From: Microbulbifer agarilyticus
Lineage (GTDB): Bacteria; Pseudomonadota; Gammaproteobacteria; Pseudomonadales; Cellvibrionaceae
DNA length: 64,000 nucleotides
Reading direction: 5' to 3'
Assembly (NCBI RefSeq): GCF_001999945.1
Contig: NZ_CP019650.1
Location: forward strand, 310,001 to 374,000
Shown piece by piece: positions 42,773 to 51,211 of the stretch. A program made the translations under genes and the position numbers. Position 1 is the stretch's first letter. Every line of letters begins with the position of its first letter. The notes under the pieces were generated by a model. It was not told the origin of the DNA, ran no database searches, and saw only the letters and a list, made by a program, of their open reading frames with translations.

Positions 42773-43648
42773 TTAGTTGCCGCTGTGCTGATTTTTTCGC
42801 ACGGTTACATCGTGTTTTTGTGCAGGCTTTAGCGTGATCGCGTTGCCGTCGAACTCTGCTATCGCACCCGCTCTCTGGCAAAACTCAATAATTCCCACAC
42901 TAATATTGTCTCGGCCGCCATCAGTATTGGCAAAGTCAATAAAGTGATCCACGGAATCCAGCGCGGGGCGGTGGGTGGCGAGTATCCGCTCAATCGCATG
43001 ATCATCCGCATACTCGGTCAAGCCGTCACTACAGAGTAATAATAGGGCGCTCTCTTTTAGATTCCAGCTATTTATACACGCCTCGACCGGCTCAGCGATT
43101 CCTAGTGCGCGGGTTATATGATTGCGAACTTGGGACGACTGTGCCTGTTCTGAAGTCATTTGCCCTGCATCAATCATTTCCTGCACGACACTATGGTCTC
43201 TGGTGAGGCGCTGAAGACCATAAGGGTTCCACAAATATGCGCGCGAATCACCTACATGGGCGACGATCAAAAAATTTTGCCAAATTACCGCCACAACCAG
43301 TGTAGTGCCCATTTGCGAAAACTCCGGGCGTGTTTGCTTCGTGTCGATAATTTCACGATTAGCTTGTTCTACGCCCTCGAGTAGCGTGGCCTGGAGTAAT
43401 AATTGCTGTTCAGCAAGTGAGGCTGAGAGAAAGTTGGGGCTAAGCAGCCCATCCAAATTCGCTGCCAGTGCTTTAGTCGCGATACCACTCGCAGTGGCGC
43501 CACCCGTGTAACCCCCCATGCCATCGGCGACAACAATAAACGCAAACGGTTTTTCCTCATCACAGTGACAGTAGATGCTGTCTTCATTTTCTTGCCGCAC
43601 CTGACCAATGTCGGTGCGACCATTGACTGTCAGCCTCGTTGGCTCCAT
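42773..43648 (-). CDS. pppA: PP2C-type Ser/Thr phosphatase of the T6SS locus (PppA/Stp1 type)
   Basis: 291 residues from ATG 43648 (MEPTRLTVNGRTDIG); the frame continues upstream to a TTG at 43699 with no support. PP2C motifs: GQVRQENEDSIYC, FIVVADGMGGYTGG, VAHVGDSRAYLW, LLCSDGLTEYADD and DGGRDNISVGI, which hold the metal-binding Asp residues. In characterised T6SS, PppA removes phosphates placed by the kinase PpkA on FHA proteins and so shuts firing down. Its position, divergent from the rest of the T6SS genes and with an FHA gene (tagH) close by, supports this. No kinase gene is in the window. Confidence 0.88.
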   Translation of the reverse strand: MEPTRLTVNGRTDIGQVRQENEDSIYCHCDEEKPFAFIVVADGMGGYTGGATASGIATKALAANLDGLLSPNFLSASLAEQQLLLQATLLEGVEQANREIIDTKQTRPEFSQMGTTLVVAVIWQNFLIVAHVGDSRAYLWNPYGLQRLTRDHSVVQEMIDAGQMTSEQAQSSQVRNHITRALGIAEPVEACINSWNLKESALLLLCSDGLTEYADDHAIERILATHRPALDSVDHFIDFANTDGGRDNISVGIIEFCQRAGAIAEFDGNAITLKPAQKHDVTVRKNQHSGN

Positions 43649-43769
43649 GCCACTCACGACTCCATAAATATTCTTAAAAATGAACGGATTGAAGCGCAAA
43701 CAGGTACGAACGTTTCACAAAAATTTTTCCGTCATGAAGCCGCAATGTTAACGCGCTCGAGCTTTTGGT

Positions 43770-43799
43770 TTGAAATTTTTTTAAATCATTTGCAATAAT
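43770..43799 (+). promoter_or_regulatory. Candidate promoter for the rightward T6SS transcript
   Basis: TTGAAA (43770-43775), 18-base AT-rich spacer, AATAAT (43794-43799), in the 221-base gap between the divergent phosphatase and the Y1-like gene. No sigma54-type GG/GC pair was found in this gap. Confidence 0.4.
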
Positions 43800-43869
43800 G
43801 CGAATCCACTGCGAGTAATGGATGTGCAGCTGGTACGGCTGTACAAATTAAAAAGGATTTTTTGGCACG

Positions 43870-44697
43870 ATGCCCCGTCTTCCGAGACTTAACCTCATCG
43901 ATATTCCTCAGCACATTGTGCAGGTGGGACACAATAATCTTCCGTGCTTTTTTGATGAAGAGGATTATCAGTTCTACCTAGACAGCTTGCGCAATGCTTC
44001 TGATCAGTATCAGGTGGACATTCATGCCTACGTGTTACTTCCGAATATGATCCAAATAATTGCTACTCCGAGGGTGCCTGATGGTATTTCTTCGATGATG
44101 CAGTCTCTTGGTCGTCGTTATGTTCAGTTTGTAAATCACCGCTATCGCAGGTCGGGAACACTTTGGGCTGGACGCTATAAGTCCAGCTTGATCGATTCCG
44201 ATGCTTACCTTCTTACTTGTTACCGTTATGTTGAATCTCGCCCCATTTATCTCGGCTTGTCAGATTCAATGAGTGACTACTGCTGGTCGAGTTTTCTGCA
44301 TCACGCCAACCTCGTGCGTAACAATGTCATCAAAGATCACCGTCTATACATGGAGCTTGGGAGTAACCCAGCTGCGCGTGCAGATGCCTATCGCGAGCTC
44401 TTTCGCTATCGATTCGATCGGCGTCTTTTGGAATACATTGCTGAAACAATAAAGCTCGGGCAGATCCTCGGGGGCGATGTCTTCAAAGACAAGATTGAGC
44501 AGATTTCCAATCAGCGAGTGAGGCCCCTGAAACGCGGTAGGCCGAGGAAATCAGTGGCAAAAGCAGTGTCCGACGAGTCGATAATGGATGGGCCAGAAAA
44601 AGACGGGCAGCACGCAGAGACCGCAGCGGATAGCAGCGAAGTGGTAGAGGATGGTGTAAGTCGGAAAGGATCCATATCTCTGGAGGCGGGACTTTGA
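43870..44697 (+). CDS. Y1/REP-type (IS200-like) transposase-related protein with lost HUH motif
   Basis: 275 residues. The fold pattern of the Y1 transposase/RAYT family is clear: LPRLNLIDIPQHIVQVGHNN, FFDEEDYQFYLDSL, VDIHAYVLLPN, FVNHRYRRSGTLWAGRYKSS, RYVESRPIYLG and YCWSSFLHH. Active members have NHxH after the YVLMP stretch; here it is NMIQ, so both metal-binding His of the HUH motif are replaced. The family's NPVRAG after the tyrosine helix reads RPIYLG. The C-terminal part has RPLKRGRPRKS, an AT-hook-like basic patch, and an acidic tail. No inverted repeats or target duplication are evident at its ends. Its TGA overlaps the TTG of the next gene (TTGA), so it is the first gene of the T6SS transcript. 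Likely a domesticated nucleic-acid-binding protein; function unknown. Confidence 0.8.
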   Translation: MPRLPRLNLIDIPQHIVQVGHNNLPCFFDEEDYQFYLDSLRNASDQYQVDIHAYVLLPNMIQIIATPRVPDGISSMMQSLGRRYVQFVNHRYRRSGTLWAGRYKSSLIDSDAYLLTCYRYVESRPIYLGLSDSMSDYCWSSFLHHANLVRNNVIKDHRLYMELGSNPAARADAYRELFRYRFDRRLLEYIAETIKLGQILGGDVFKDKIEQISNQRVRPLKRGRPRKSVAKAVSDESIMDGPEKDGQHAETAADSSEVVEDGVSRKGSISLEAGL

Positions 44698-46229
44698 CTC
44701 GGGCGACGATACGAACAAGTGACCCAATATTTCGATCTTCTGAAGACTCAGGAAATTCCTCTAGTGGGTACGGCTGTGCCCGATTTAAGGTGGCGGTCGT
44801 TGGCGATTTTAGTGGGCGTAGTAGCCGATCATTGTGCGAGCCGGAGTCTCTGCACACGCGTCCAGCGTATCGGGTAACGAAGGACAACTTCGAGCAACTC
44901 TTCGAGAGGCTTCAGGTCCGCGTAAAAATTCCTGCTTTTGACGCCCCATTACCACTACTCGAGTTTGACGATTTACATCCGGACTATCTCTATCAGAGAG
45001 TGCCACTTTTTGAAAAGTTTGCCGAACTTGAGCAGCAACTATTAAACCCAGGTCAATTCTCTCGTGCCGCGAAGGAAATTCGCAACTGGCATTCGGATAT
45101 CGTAGAAAGGACTCAGCCGTGCAGAAAAGCACACATATCACAGCACAAAGAACAAAGAGAACAATCCATTCTCGACAGAATTCTAACCGGTGAGCCCTAT
45201 CAACCACTGCAAGAAAAATATGCCAACGACGCGACTTTGGGACAAATAGATCTTCTTATAAAAGATATCGTCGCTCCCTACGTTCAGCAAAAGCCAGACG
45301 TTAACCAGACTGCGTATCTCGATGCGGTAACCGAAGCGAGCTCAGAGGCGATGCGAAAGATCATGCATCACAGCGATTTTCGCCAACTCGAAGCGAGCTG
45401 GCGGAGCCTGCATATGTTGCTTCGCCGATTGGGAGAACACCCTGGTTTGGAAGTACACCTGCTGGATATTAGCAAGGCGGAAATACTTGCGGATCTCGCA
45501 CATGCAAACGACGATCTTGAGGAATCGAAGTTATTCAAGTGCCTGGTTGAGCGAAATACCACGGCTGGTGATGCGCCATATGATCTGATTGTCGGCGATT
45601 TTTATGTTGCTGACGACGAGCGTGATCTACATATGCTGATCGACCTGGCCACCATGGTGGAGGCTACAAGTAGCACGCTGATCCTCGGTGGGGATTATCG
45701 GCTAGGGGGCTGCCCGAGTATGGCAGGGTCGATGGATCCGGACGATTGGTGCTCCCCACTCGATGCGTCTTTTACGCAAAGCTGGCAGGCATTGCAGGGA
45801 TATGAGGCCTGCCAGCATGTTGCCCTGGCCGCACCACGATTTCTCCTGCGTTTGCCTTTTGGCAATGATGCGTCGCGGACGGACAACTTCAAATTTGAGG
45901 AGCTCACACCAGAATTGGGTCATCGATACTACTTATGGGGAAATAGCGCATATTTACTGGCGCTATCGATCTGTTCCGCTTTCATTTCTTCCGGAAAACC
46001 ATCTCTTGTGCAAGCGGATCACTACAGGGACCTACCATTACATTTGCGCAAGTTCCCCCACGGCGATTGGCTAACCCCGTGTGCGGAAGCATGGATGACA
46101 GATCGTGCCGCCGCACGTTTCTATGATGCGGGCTTAAGTACATTGCGCTCGGTTCAGGGGCGTGACGAAATTGTCTTGCCGAAGTTGCAGTCGATAGCGG
46201 GCACAGAATTGCGTGGCTCCTGGTCATGA
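44694..46229 (+). CDS. TssB-TssC fusion-like T6SS sheath family protein
   Basis: 511 residues starting at a TTG that overlaps the preceding stop by four bases. The N-terminal part (about residues 30-150) resembles TssB/VipA: FKVAVVGDFSGRSSR, YRVTKDNFEQLFERL, LLEFDDLHPDYLYQRVPLF. The remainder resembles TssC/VipB: FRQLEASWRSLHMLLRRLG, YDLIVGDFYVADDERDLHML, RLPFGNDASRTDNFKFEEL and YYLWGNSAYLLALSICSAF. The C terminus (TPCAEAWMTDRAAARFYDAGL, LPKLQSIAG) differs from the sheath TssC. It is thus a single chain with both sheath-like parts, distinct from the true tssB and tssC at 58014-60019. I infer a sheath- or baseplate-associated role; the exact job is unknown. The N-terminal 28 residues are Ser-rich and unlike either family. 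Confidence 0.75.
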   Translation: MTRATIRTSDPIFRSSEDSGNSSSGYGCARFKVAVVGDFSGRSSRSLCEPESLHTRPAYRVTKDNFEQLFERLQVRVKIPAFDAPLPLLEFDDLHPDYLYQRVPLFEKFAELEQQLLNPGQFSRAAKEIRNWHSDIVERTQPCRKAHISQHKEQREQSILDRILTGEPYQPLQEKYANDATLGQIDLLIKDIVAPYVQQKPDVNQTAYLDAVTEASSEAMRKIMHHSDFRQLEASWRSLHMLLRRLGEHPGLEVHLLDISKAEILADLAHANDDLEESKLFKCLVERNTTAGDAPYDLIVGDFYVADDERDLHMLIDLATMVEATSSTLILGGDYRLGGCPSMAGSMDPDDWCSPLDASFTQSWQALQGYEACQHVALAAPRFLLRLPFGNDASRTDNFKFEELTPELGHRYYLWGNSAYLLALSICSAFISSGKPSLVQADHYRDLPLHLRKFPHGDWLTPCAEAWMTDRAAARFYDAGLSTLRSVQGRDEIVLPKLQSIAGTELRGSWS

Positions 46230-46344
46230 TCTACAGATCCCAACAACAGGGTTGTAAGTGCGCTCTTCTGCGTTGCGGGACATCCAATTTAATATCGCGA
46301 AAGGTATCGTTGCCACGCGTGATTAGTATGCGAGCCTGACTATT

Positions 46345-48222
46345 ATGGATCTATTGCTTTCAGTCATCGCGGACCCCGAAGGGTCAAATATGCAAAAGCA
46401 CACCAAGCTTTTCACTCCGCAGGGCGGGAGTTTTGGCCGCGCTGACAGCAATGACTGGGTGCTTGTTGACCCTCAGCGAGTAGTATCGTCGCGTCATGCT
46501 GAGATCATCTTTTCTGATGGTCGTTATTTTTTAAAAGACGTGAGTACTAACGGCACATACCACAATCAATCGAGCAGTCCGGTTGGCAATGGTAATCAGA
46601 TTCCGTTGGCGGACGGCGACGTGCTCGCGCTGGGAGACTATAGGCTCAAGGTTTCGGTACGTAAGCCAAAACCCGATAGTCCGTTACCCAAGGGGGTGGG
46701 TGGCGCAGATTTTCTTGATAGTGCTGATCGCACCACATTTAGCGCGGAAGCTGCGGCAAAGATGCAAAGTAATAAAGAGGCGCAAGAGCTCGATAGTTGG
46801 TTGGAGCCCGGTGCCGCTGCCGCAAAAAATCATAGCGGTGAGTGGGGCTACTTGGTCAGCGAAAATGAGAGTAAGACAAATAATTCATTAGAGGACTTTC
46901 TCGGGCAAGAGCAGCCTACTGATCCATTGCAGGTCATGGGGGCTGGGAGGTCCGCACAGGACGGTTTGTTTGGCGGCTCCTTAGGCAACAGTGATTTTGA
47001 CCCACTTGCGGATCTAGGTGGTAATTCGTCTCCTGAATCCGTTTCCTCACCTGCATTGGCTAACAGTTGGGGCGATGACGACGCCTGGTGGAAAGATGGC
47101 AGTGAACAGGATCATGCGCCCGCCCACAATCATTCCATGCAGATCCGTCCGCAGCAGTCGTCACCGACGCTTTCCCCTGAACGTCCCTTTGCAAGGCGCC
47201 CGGCCGCTGGTTCGGATTTTGACGAGCACTCAATATCTGCGCCGAAAGCCAAGTGCAATCCCGACAATCTCCATCCACAGCTGTCGAACACCCCGTGCGT
47301 TAATCCGCAAGAGAACCCTTTTGCCGAATCATTCTCAGAAGTGGCTGGTAATCAAATTGCTGGCGCCCCGGTACTTGGGGAAGGAGGTGCGGGGAGCAAT
47401 GGCGGCGTTGGAGGCGATGGAAGCGAAAGCGCTGATATCGCACTGTCATCATTACACAGGGGCGCTGTGCCTGCCTCAGGTCAGCCCGCGCCCGAAAGCT
47501 TCTCCGGCATGGAGAATGCTGGTTTGGGCCCTGTATCTAACAGAGGGGCGAGTGTCGCTCAGGGATCCCAGCAATTCAGTACTCCGTCGATGGCCACGAC
47601 GATGCGTCCTTCGCCGGAGGTGGTGCCACAGAAAACCTCTACGGCAGACAGTATGCCGTTTCTGGCCCAGAAGCTCGGAGTGGCGTTACAGGGAGATCAA
47701 CTGACACAGTTTGACAGACAGACTGCTGCGATTGTCGAAGAGAGCGTGGGGCGGCTGATCGACCTGCTGCGTGCACGAACCAGTATCAAAAATGAATTGC
47801 GGGTGCAGCGCACCATGATCCAGACGGAGGCAAATAATCCGCTCAAGTTCAGCGCTACTGCAAGGGATGCATTGGACGCGATGTTTACCGGCAATAGTGC
47901 TTTTATGACTCCGGTAGATGCGGTGCGAGATGGTTTCGATGATCTTTCGGATCATCAGGTGGCGGTCTTGTCGGGAATGCGCGCCGGTTACGAGGCAATG
48001 TTACGTTATTTTAATCCGGACAATATAGAACGGCGTGGCGGTGTCCAAAGCGGAGTATTTTCCAGTAAAAGTGCACGAAATTGGGACAACTATGTTGAGG
48101 CATACCGTGAGTTGGTGAGTGATCCTGATAGCTGCTATCGGCGTCTGTTTGGTGAAGAATTTGCTTCCACCTATGAAAACCAGCTTTCAGAGTTGAAAAA
48201 TTCACGAGCTTTTAACAAGTGA
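46345..48222 (+). CDS. tagH: T6SS-associated FHA domain protein TagH
   Basis: 625 residues. The N-terminal FHA domain (about residues 5-100) has GGSFGRADSNDWVLVDPQRVVSS-type phosphothreonine-binding residues: FGRADSNDWVL, SSRHAEIIF and DVSTNGTYHN. A long low-complexity middle (about 110-430, rich in Ser, Gly, Ala, Pro) links to the C-terminal TagH/ImpI domain (about 440-625), seen in VEESVGRLIDLLRARTSIKNEL, NPLKFSATARDALDAMF and YEAMLRYFNPDNIERR. In other T6SS, FHA proteins are phosphorylated by PpkA and trigger assembly; the pppA gene nearby fits that scheme. Preceded by 115 bases of gap and a weak ribosome site. Confidence 0.9.
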   Translation: MDLLLSVIADPEGSNMQKHTKLFTPQGGSFGRADSNDWVLVDPQRVVSSRHAEIIFSDGRYFLKDVSTNGTYHNQSSSPVGNGNQIPLADGDVLALGDYRLKVSVRKPKPDSPLPKGVGGADFLDSADRTTFSAEAAAKMQSNKEAQELDSWLEPGAAAAKNHSGEWGYLVSENESKTNNSLEDFLGQEQPTDPLQVMGAGRSAQDGLFGGSLGNSDFDPLADLGGNSSPESVSSPALANSWGDDDAWWKDGSEQDHAPAHNHSMQIRPQQSSPTLSPERPFARRPAAGSDFDEHSISAPKAKCNPDNLHPQLSNTPCVNPQENPFAESFSEVAGNQIAGAPVLGEGGAGSNGGVGGDGSESADIALSSLHRGAVPASGQPAPESFSGMENAGLGPVSNRGASVAQGSQQFSTPSMATTMRPSPEVVPQKTSTADSMPFLAQKLGVALQGDQLTQFDRQTAAIVEESVGRLIDLLRARTSIKNELRVQRTMIQTEANNPLKFSATARDALDAMFTGNSAFMTPVDAVRDGFDDLSDHQVAVLSGMRAGYEAMLRYFNPDNIERRGGVQSGVFSSKSARNWDNYVEAYRELVSDPDSCYRRLFGEEFASTYENQLSELKNSRAFNK

Positions 48223-48314
48223 GCAGGAATCGAAATCGAATATTTTTACAGAAGATAGGTATCAAGAGCCATAAGTATCTGAAAACTTCTGTAGACCTAA
48301 ATACGGAGAATATT

Positions 48315-48917
48315 GTGAAAACTGAACAAATTCTGAAGCTGGTATTGGTCCTTTTGCTAGCGTTAACTCTTGCCGCGTGTCAGACCACTCGTCGAACACT
48401 GAATTTTGATACCAGTGTTGCCCTCAACCTGGAAATAGAACAGGACGTAAACCCGGATAATGACGGGCGCGCGTCACCCGTGGTGGTACGAGTTTTTATG
48501 TTGGCCGATGACCGCCAGTTTTCTCGCGAAGAGTTCCTGAACTTGTACGAGAACGCAGAATCTCGCCTGGGTAAAGACTTAATTGATACTGTCATTCTGA
48601 AAGAATTCGCACCCGGTGAGCAGAGGCTGGAAGAATTGGTTCTCTCTCCTGAGGTCAAATATATAGGCTTGCTCGCTGAGTTTGTTCAGTACCAACGCGC
48701 GGAAGCCCTGATGCTATTGCCCATCACCGATCACCGTAAGAACGACTATGCGATAACCCTAGAGGGCACACGTATGTTATCCGCAGAGGCATTGTCAATG
48801 CGTAACCGAAATGCCAGTGCGCGGAATAAAAGACGCAGCAATGAAGAGAAGAATGTCACGATTTCCAGTGCAGAGTACGAGCGTCTGCGGGAACTAAAAC
48901 AGCCGAACAAGCGTTGA
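48315..48917 (+). CDS. tssJ: T6SS outer-membrane lipoprotein TssJ
   Basis: 200 residues from the GTG at 48315, which has GGAGAA six bases ahead. The frame is open back to a GTG at 48219 that overlaps the tagH stop, but only the 48315 start places the lipoprotein signal (VKTEQILKLVLVLLLALTLAAC) at the N terminus; lipobox LAAC. The mature domain follows the TssJ transthyretin-like pattern: LNFDTSVALNLEIEQDVNPD, SPVVVRVFMLADDRQFSREEF and VKYIGLLAEFVQY. TssJ sits in the outer membrane facing the periplasm and holds the C-terminal part of TssM. Confidence 0.9.
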   Translation: MKTEQILKLVLVLLLALTLAACQTTRRTLNFDTSVALNLEIEQDVNPDNDGRASPVVVRVFMLADDRQFSREEFLNLYENAESRLGKDLIDTVILKEFAPGEQRLEELVLSPEVKYIGLLAEFVQYQRAEALMLLPITDHRKNDYAITLEGTRMLSAEALSMRNRNASARNKRRSNEEKNVTISSAEYERLRELKQPNKR

Positions 48918-48947
48918 TTCCTTATCAATCATTGATCTGCCATTCAA

Positions 48948-48965
48948 GCGAAGCAAGCGCTTCGC
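48948..48965. repeat. Perfect stem-loop between tssJ and tssK
   Basis: GCGAAGC-AAGC-GCTTCGC, seven base pairs and a four-base loop, 20 bases before the tssK start. No T-run follows, so it is not an ordinary terminator; it could mark RNA processing. Confidence 0.55.
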
Positions 48966-48984
48966 GCCGCAACAGGGAATACGT

Positions 48985-50322
48985 ATGTCGGCGAAAAACA
49001 AAGTAATCTGGAGCGAAGGTATGTTCCTTCGCCCTCAGCATTTCCAGCAGCAGGACCGCTATCTGGAGCAGGTACTGGAAGCGCGTACCGGTGCCCTCGG
49101 TCCATATACATGGGGGCTGATTGAGCTTGCGATTGACAGTGAACCAATGGCAATGGGCAAGTTGTCTCTGTCGCGTATCAGTGCAATTTTCCCCGATGGC
49201 ACGCCGATGCTGTCGCCGGAGAACGAAAACTTACCGGACGTCTTGGACGTGCCGGTCAATACCCGCGATGAAGTCGTCTACCTGTGTATTCCAATGAAGC
49301 GACCCGGCAGCCAGGAATCCGTGCGGGATCAGGAAGATTTTTCCCAAGCGCGCTATCAGGCATTTAATTTCGATGCGCGTAATAGTGCTTCCTCTTCCGG
49401 TGAAGCCGCGCGTATTCAGGTAGGCAAGTTGCGCACCTGTCTCAAGTTGGGTAGCGAAGACTTGAGTGGTTATGCCGCAATCGGGATTGCGAGAATCCGC
49501 GAGCGGCAGCCGGAGAAGCCTATAGAGCTCGATACAGACTATATCCCGCCTCTATTAAATGCCGATACGTCGGCCGTGATAAAGGCCTACATTGAGGAAG
49601 TAAAGGGCTTGCTAGACCATCGAGGTAGCGCTCTTGGCCATCGCCTGAGTGATAGCGGTCGTAGTGGATCTGCTGAAATCGCAGACTACCTGTTACTGCA
49701 GGTGGTCAACCGATTTGAGCCGATGCTCAAACAGATCACCGCTCAACCGCGGCTGCATCCCCACACCTTGTTTATCGAATTGTTACAGCTAGCGGGTGAG
49801 CTATCCACATTTACCGCTGCTAACAAGCGCCCACCCGAGATCCCGAATTACATGCATGAAAACCTGCAGCAAAGTTTTTCCGGGCTGTATTCGGCGTTAC
49901 GTCAGTCGTTGTCAACGGTGCTGGAGCAGACAGCAATCCCGATGGATCTGGTCGAGCGCAAGTTCGGAATCTATGTTGCGCCGATTACGGACCCATCGCT
50001 GGTAAAAACAGCGAGCTTTGTCCTGGCCGCAAAAGCCGACATGCCGGGGGACTTATTGCGCAGCCGCTTCCCAGGACAAGCAAAGGTTGCACCGGTTGAG
50101 GCCATTCGCGAATTGATCTCTGCACAATTGCCGGGACTCAGTGTACGCCCACTGCCGGTTGCACCACGTCAGATTCCGTACCACGCCGGATTTACTTACT
50201 TCGAGTTGGAGCGTACCGGAGACCTCTGGCAGGCCATGCAGCGCTCCGGTGGCTTTGCTGTTCATCTCGGGGCGGAGTTTCCCGGATTGGCTATGGAGCT
50301 TTGGGCCATAAGGAACAACTGA
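48985..50322 (+). CDS. tssK: T6SS baseplate protein TssK
   Basis: 445 residues. TssK trimers join the baseplate (TssEFG) to the membrane complex (TssJLM). The N terminus KVIWSEGMFLRPQHFQQQDR is the family signature, and the C-terminal head contains LEQTAIPMDLVERKFGIYVA and FTYFELERTGDLWQAM. Preceded by AGGGAA. One base separates its stop from the tssL ATG, so the two are cotranslated. Confidence 0.95.
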   Translation: MSAKNKVIWSEGMFLRPQHFQQQDRYLEQVLEARTGALGPYTWGLIELAIDSEPMAMGKLSLSRISAIFPDGTPMLSPENENLPDVLDVPVNTRDEVVYLCIPMKRPGSQESVRDQEDFSQARYQAFNFDARNSASSSGEAARIQVGKLRTCLKLGSEDLSGYAAIGIARIRERQPEKPIELDTDYIPPLLNADTSAVIKAYIEEVKGLLDHRGSALGHRLSDSGRSGSAEIADYLLLQVVNRFEPMLKQITAQPRLHPHTLFIELLQLAGELSTFTAANKRPPEIPNYMHENLQQSFSGLYSALRQSLSTVLEQTAIPMDLVERKFGIYVAPITDPSLVKTASFVLAAKADMPGDLLRSRFPGQAKVAPVEAIRELISAQLPGLSVRPLPVAPRQIPYHAGFTYFELERTGDLWQAMQRSGGFAVHLGAEFPGLAMELWAIRNN

Positions 50323-50323
50323 G

Positions 50324-51196
50324 ATGAGCAATGACACCTATTCCGCACCCGGTGCGGCAGATCGCACCGTCATGGTCCCAACACCAGGCGCCGCGCCGGT
50401 ACAGGGCGCTCAGCTACGCGCGCAGAACTTTACGGCCGGCGAGCAATCTGCAGACTTGCATATTCGCAACAGCTTGAACCCGCTGATATCAGCAGCATCG
50501 AAGTTACTGGGTGCGATCATCAAATTGCGCACCACCATGAACCACAGCAACGTCCCGGACCTCCACAAACGCCTCACTCGGGAGATCCAATCCTTTGAGC
50601 GCAACGCAAAGCAGTTGTCATTGCCACAGGAGACGGTACTGACAGCGCGTTACCTCTTGTGCACTGTTGTCGATGAAGTGGTGCTATCTACTCCATGGGG
50701 TAGTGCGAGTGGCTGGAGCCAGCATTCGCTATTGAGTTTGTTCCACAAAGAGACGTTCGGTGGTGAAAAATGTTTTCTTATTTTACAGCGTACCTTGGAA
50801 ACACCAGGATCACATATTGAACTACTGGAATTGTTCTACTTGTGCCTGAGCCTCGGATTCCAGGGAAAGTATCGCTTGGCCTCGCGTGGTTATGAACAGC
50901 TGGAACAAATTCGTGACAACCTTTATCGCACCATCGAAAGTCACAGACCGCCGATGGACCGCGACCTGTCACCGCGCTGGCAAGGCTGTGTGCAAAGAAA
51001 GACGCGTTTAATTCAATACGTGCCCCTTTGGGTTGTCGCCAGTGTCGTATTCGGCGTGCTAGTGGCAACGTTTAGTGGCTACCGTTGGTGGCTATACCAA
51101 AGTGCAACCCCCGTTGCCGCAAAAATTCAGGCGTTGACAGCGGATAACACAAGATCCGCGGAGCGCAAGCCATATCACAACATAGAGCAACAGTAG
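50324..51196 (+). CDS. tssL: T6SS membrane complex protein TssL (DotU/IcmH type)
   Basis: 290 residues. The cytoplasmic DotU-like domain has RNSLNPLISAASKLLGAIIKLR, ARYLLCTVVDEVVLSTPWG and LLELFYLCLSLGFQGKYR. A single C-terminal membrane helix (about residues 230-250, VPLWVVASVVFGVLVATFSG) anchors it in the inner membrane. No OmpA/peptidoglycan-binding extension is fused, so cell-wall anchoring must come from another protein. Partner of TssM, whose gene starts 15 bases downstream. Confidence 0.95.
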   Translation: MSNDTYSAPGAADRTVMVPTPGAAPVQGAQLRAQNFTAGEQSADLHIRNSLNPLISAASKLLGAIIKLRTTMNHSNVPDLHKRLTREIQSFERNAKQLSLPQETVLTARYLLCTVVDEVVLSTPWGSASGWSQHSLLSLFHKETFGGEKCFLILQRTLETPGSHIELLELFYLCLSLGFQGKYRLASRGYEQLEQIRDNLYRTIESHRPPMDRDLSPRWQGCVQRKTRLIQYVPLWVVASVVFGVLVATFSGYRWWLYQSATPVAAKIQALTADNTRSAERKPYHNIEQQ

Positions 51197-51211
51197 GGGC
51201 TGGAAAGCACA

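Noticed and set aside
43649..43869. Sigma54 promoter for the T6SS locus
   Set aside because: T6SS loci are often sigma54-dependent, but no GG-N10-GC pair with the TGGCAC/TTGC context could be found in this gap.
43870..44697. Treating the Y1-like gene as an active insertion sequence
   Set aside because: The HUH histidines are gone, no flanking hairpin ends were found and the gene is coupled to the T6SS reading frame downstream.
48219..48314. Longer TssJ start overlapping the tagH stop (GTGA)
   Set aside because: It would put 32 residues before the lipoprotein signal peptide; the internal GTG at 48315 has a good ribosome site and gives a normal lipobox.
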